A DNA stretch of 64,000 nucleotides from Sulfurimonas hongkongensis. Lineage in GTDB: Bacteria > Campylobacterota > Campylobacteria > Campylobacterales > Sulfurimonadaceae. This document shows, piece by piece, positions 63,746 through 64,000 of the stretch (position 1 is its first letter; each line of letters begins with the position of its first letter). The notes beneath the pieces are model-generated. The model was given only the letters and a program-made list of their open reading frames with translations. It was not told the DNA's origin and made no database searches. A program made the position numbers and the translations under genes. The stretch spans positions 62,001-126,000 of the forward strand of contig NZ_AUPZ01000007.1 of assembly GCF_000445475.1 (NCBI RefSeq), in the 5' to 3' direction.

Positions 63746-64000
63746 ATGAAAAAGTTTCTTATCATATTATTTATAATTGTTGGGGTGGTAGCTCTTCTTC
63801 CCATCATCGGCAACAGCGTGGCACAAAAAGCGCTAAAAGAAAACGTCGATCTTTTTTGTGCAAATGGAGTCGAGATACAAAATGAAACTTCGTACTCTAC
63901 TTATCTTAAAACAAAAAATCATTATGAATTCATACTAAGAGATGCGCCAAAGTTTGTAAAGTTTATAAACCAATATTCAGATGCACAGCTACCTCCTTAT
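63746..64000 (+). CDS. N-terminal part of an exported or membrane-anchored protein (3' truncated by window edge)
   Basis: 85 codons from ATG 63746, with AAAAAGG upstream. A hydrophobic N-terminus (MKKFLIILFIIVGVVALLPIIG) acts as signal anchor, then NSVAQKALKENVDLFCANGVEI and a polar stretch. No family can be assigned from the fragment. Confidence 0.7.
   Translation, partial: MKKFLIILFIIVGVVALLPIIGNSVAQKALKENVDLFCANGVEIQNETSYSTYLKTKNHYEFILRDAPKFVKFINQYSDAQLPPY

Overview
The window looks like chromosomal DNA from a Campylobacterota (epsilonproteobacterial) sulfur-oxidising denitrifier, most like Sulfurimonas. The reasons are an AT-rich sequence, a cytochrome cd1 plus cNOR denitrification cluster, a SorAB sulfite dehydrogenase, an SQR-like flavoprotein, a CetA/CetB-like energy-taxis pair, and a run from hisZ-purA-fliJ-motE-carA through ccoNOQP, DUF4006, fixH and addB-addA to rplM-rpsI that matches, from memory, the order in Campylobacter jejuni. 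No species was proven.

Layout. 1-11 kb: denitrification. norC-norB with two flanking small membrane proteins, nirS, a c-type cytochrome, heme d1 genes nirJ-nirF-nirE, then a translationally coupled two-component pair whose kinase carries an N-terminal flavodiiron-like (ODP/FDP) metal-binding domain. 11-22 kb: Sel1 protein, cysteine-rich proteins, DMT transporter, SQR-like enzyme, PAS/MCP taxis pair, PhnD-like binding protein plus diguanylate cyclase, an HvfA-like Cys-rich protein, a hydrolase and a YgbA (NO-induced) family protein. 22-32 kb: tex, sorAB, an ABC-F protein, a transposase-derived protein and a NikKLMQO-type nickel/cobalt ECF importer with an embedded outer-membrane barrel. 32.3-34.8 kb: a small island bounded by a 19-bp direct repeat of the tRNA-Ser 3' end, carrying an HTH/nucleotidyltransferase pair and an excisionase-like protein but no integrase. 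34.8-35.2 kb: tRNA genes Gly-Leu-Cys-Ser on the minus strand. 35-48 kb: housekeeping (ilvD, ZevAB-like metal genes, thrS-infC, MFS, rdgB, GlcG-like, uppP, aminotransferase, hisZ, purA). 48.7-64 kb: fliJ-motE-DUF507-carA, the cbb3 oxidase operon running into addB-addA, rubredoxin, a LysE exporter that seems to start at CTG, rplM-rpsI and a truncated gene.

How the parts fit. Four FNR/NNR-like boxes (TTGAY-N4-RTCAA type) lie before the nor operon, before the cytochrome/heme d1 operon, before ygbA, and between two unknown genes at the window start. This suggests one N-oxide/oxygen-responsive regulon. Nitrite goes to NO by NirS, NO to N2O by NorCB, and oxygen at low levels to water by cbb3. The diiron-domain kinase in the heme d1 operon is the best candidate for an undescribed NO/O2-sensing system. 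Intergenic space also holds two families of dispersed palindromic repeats.
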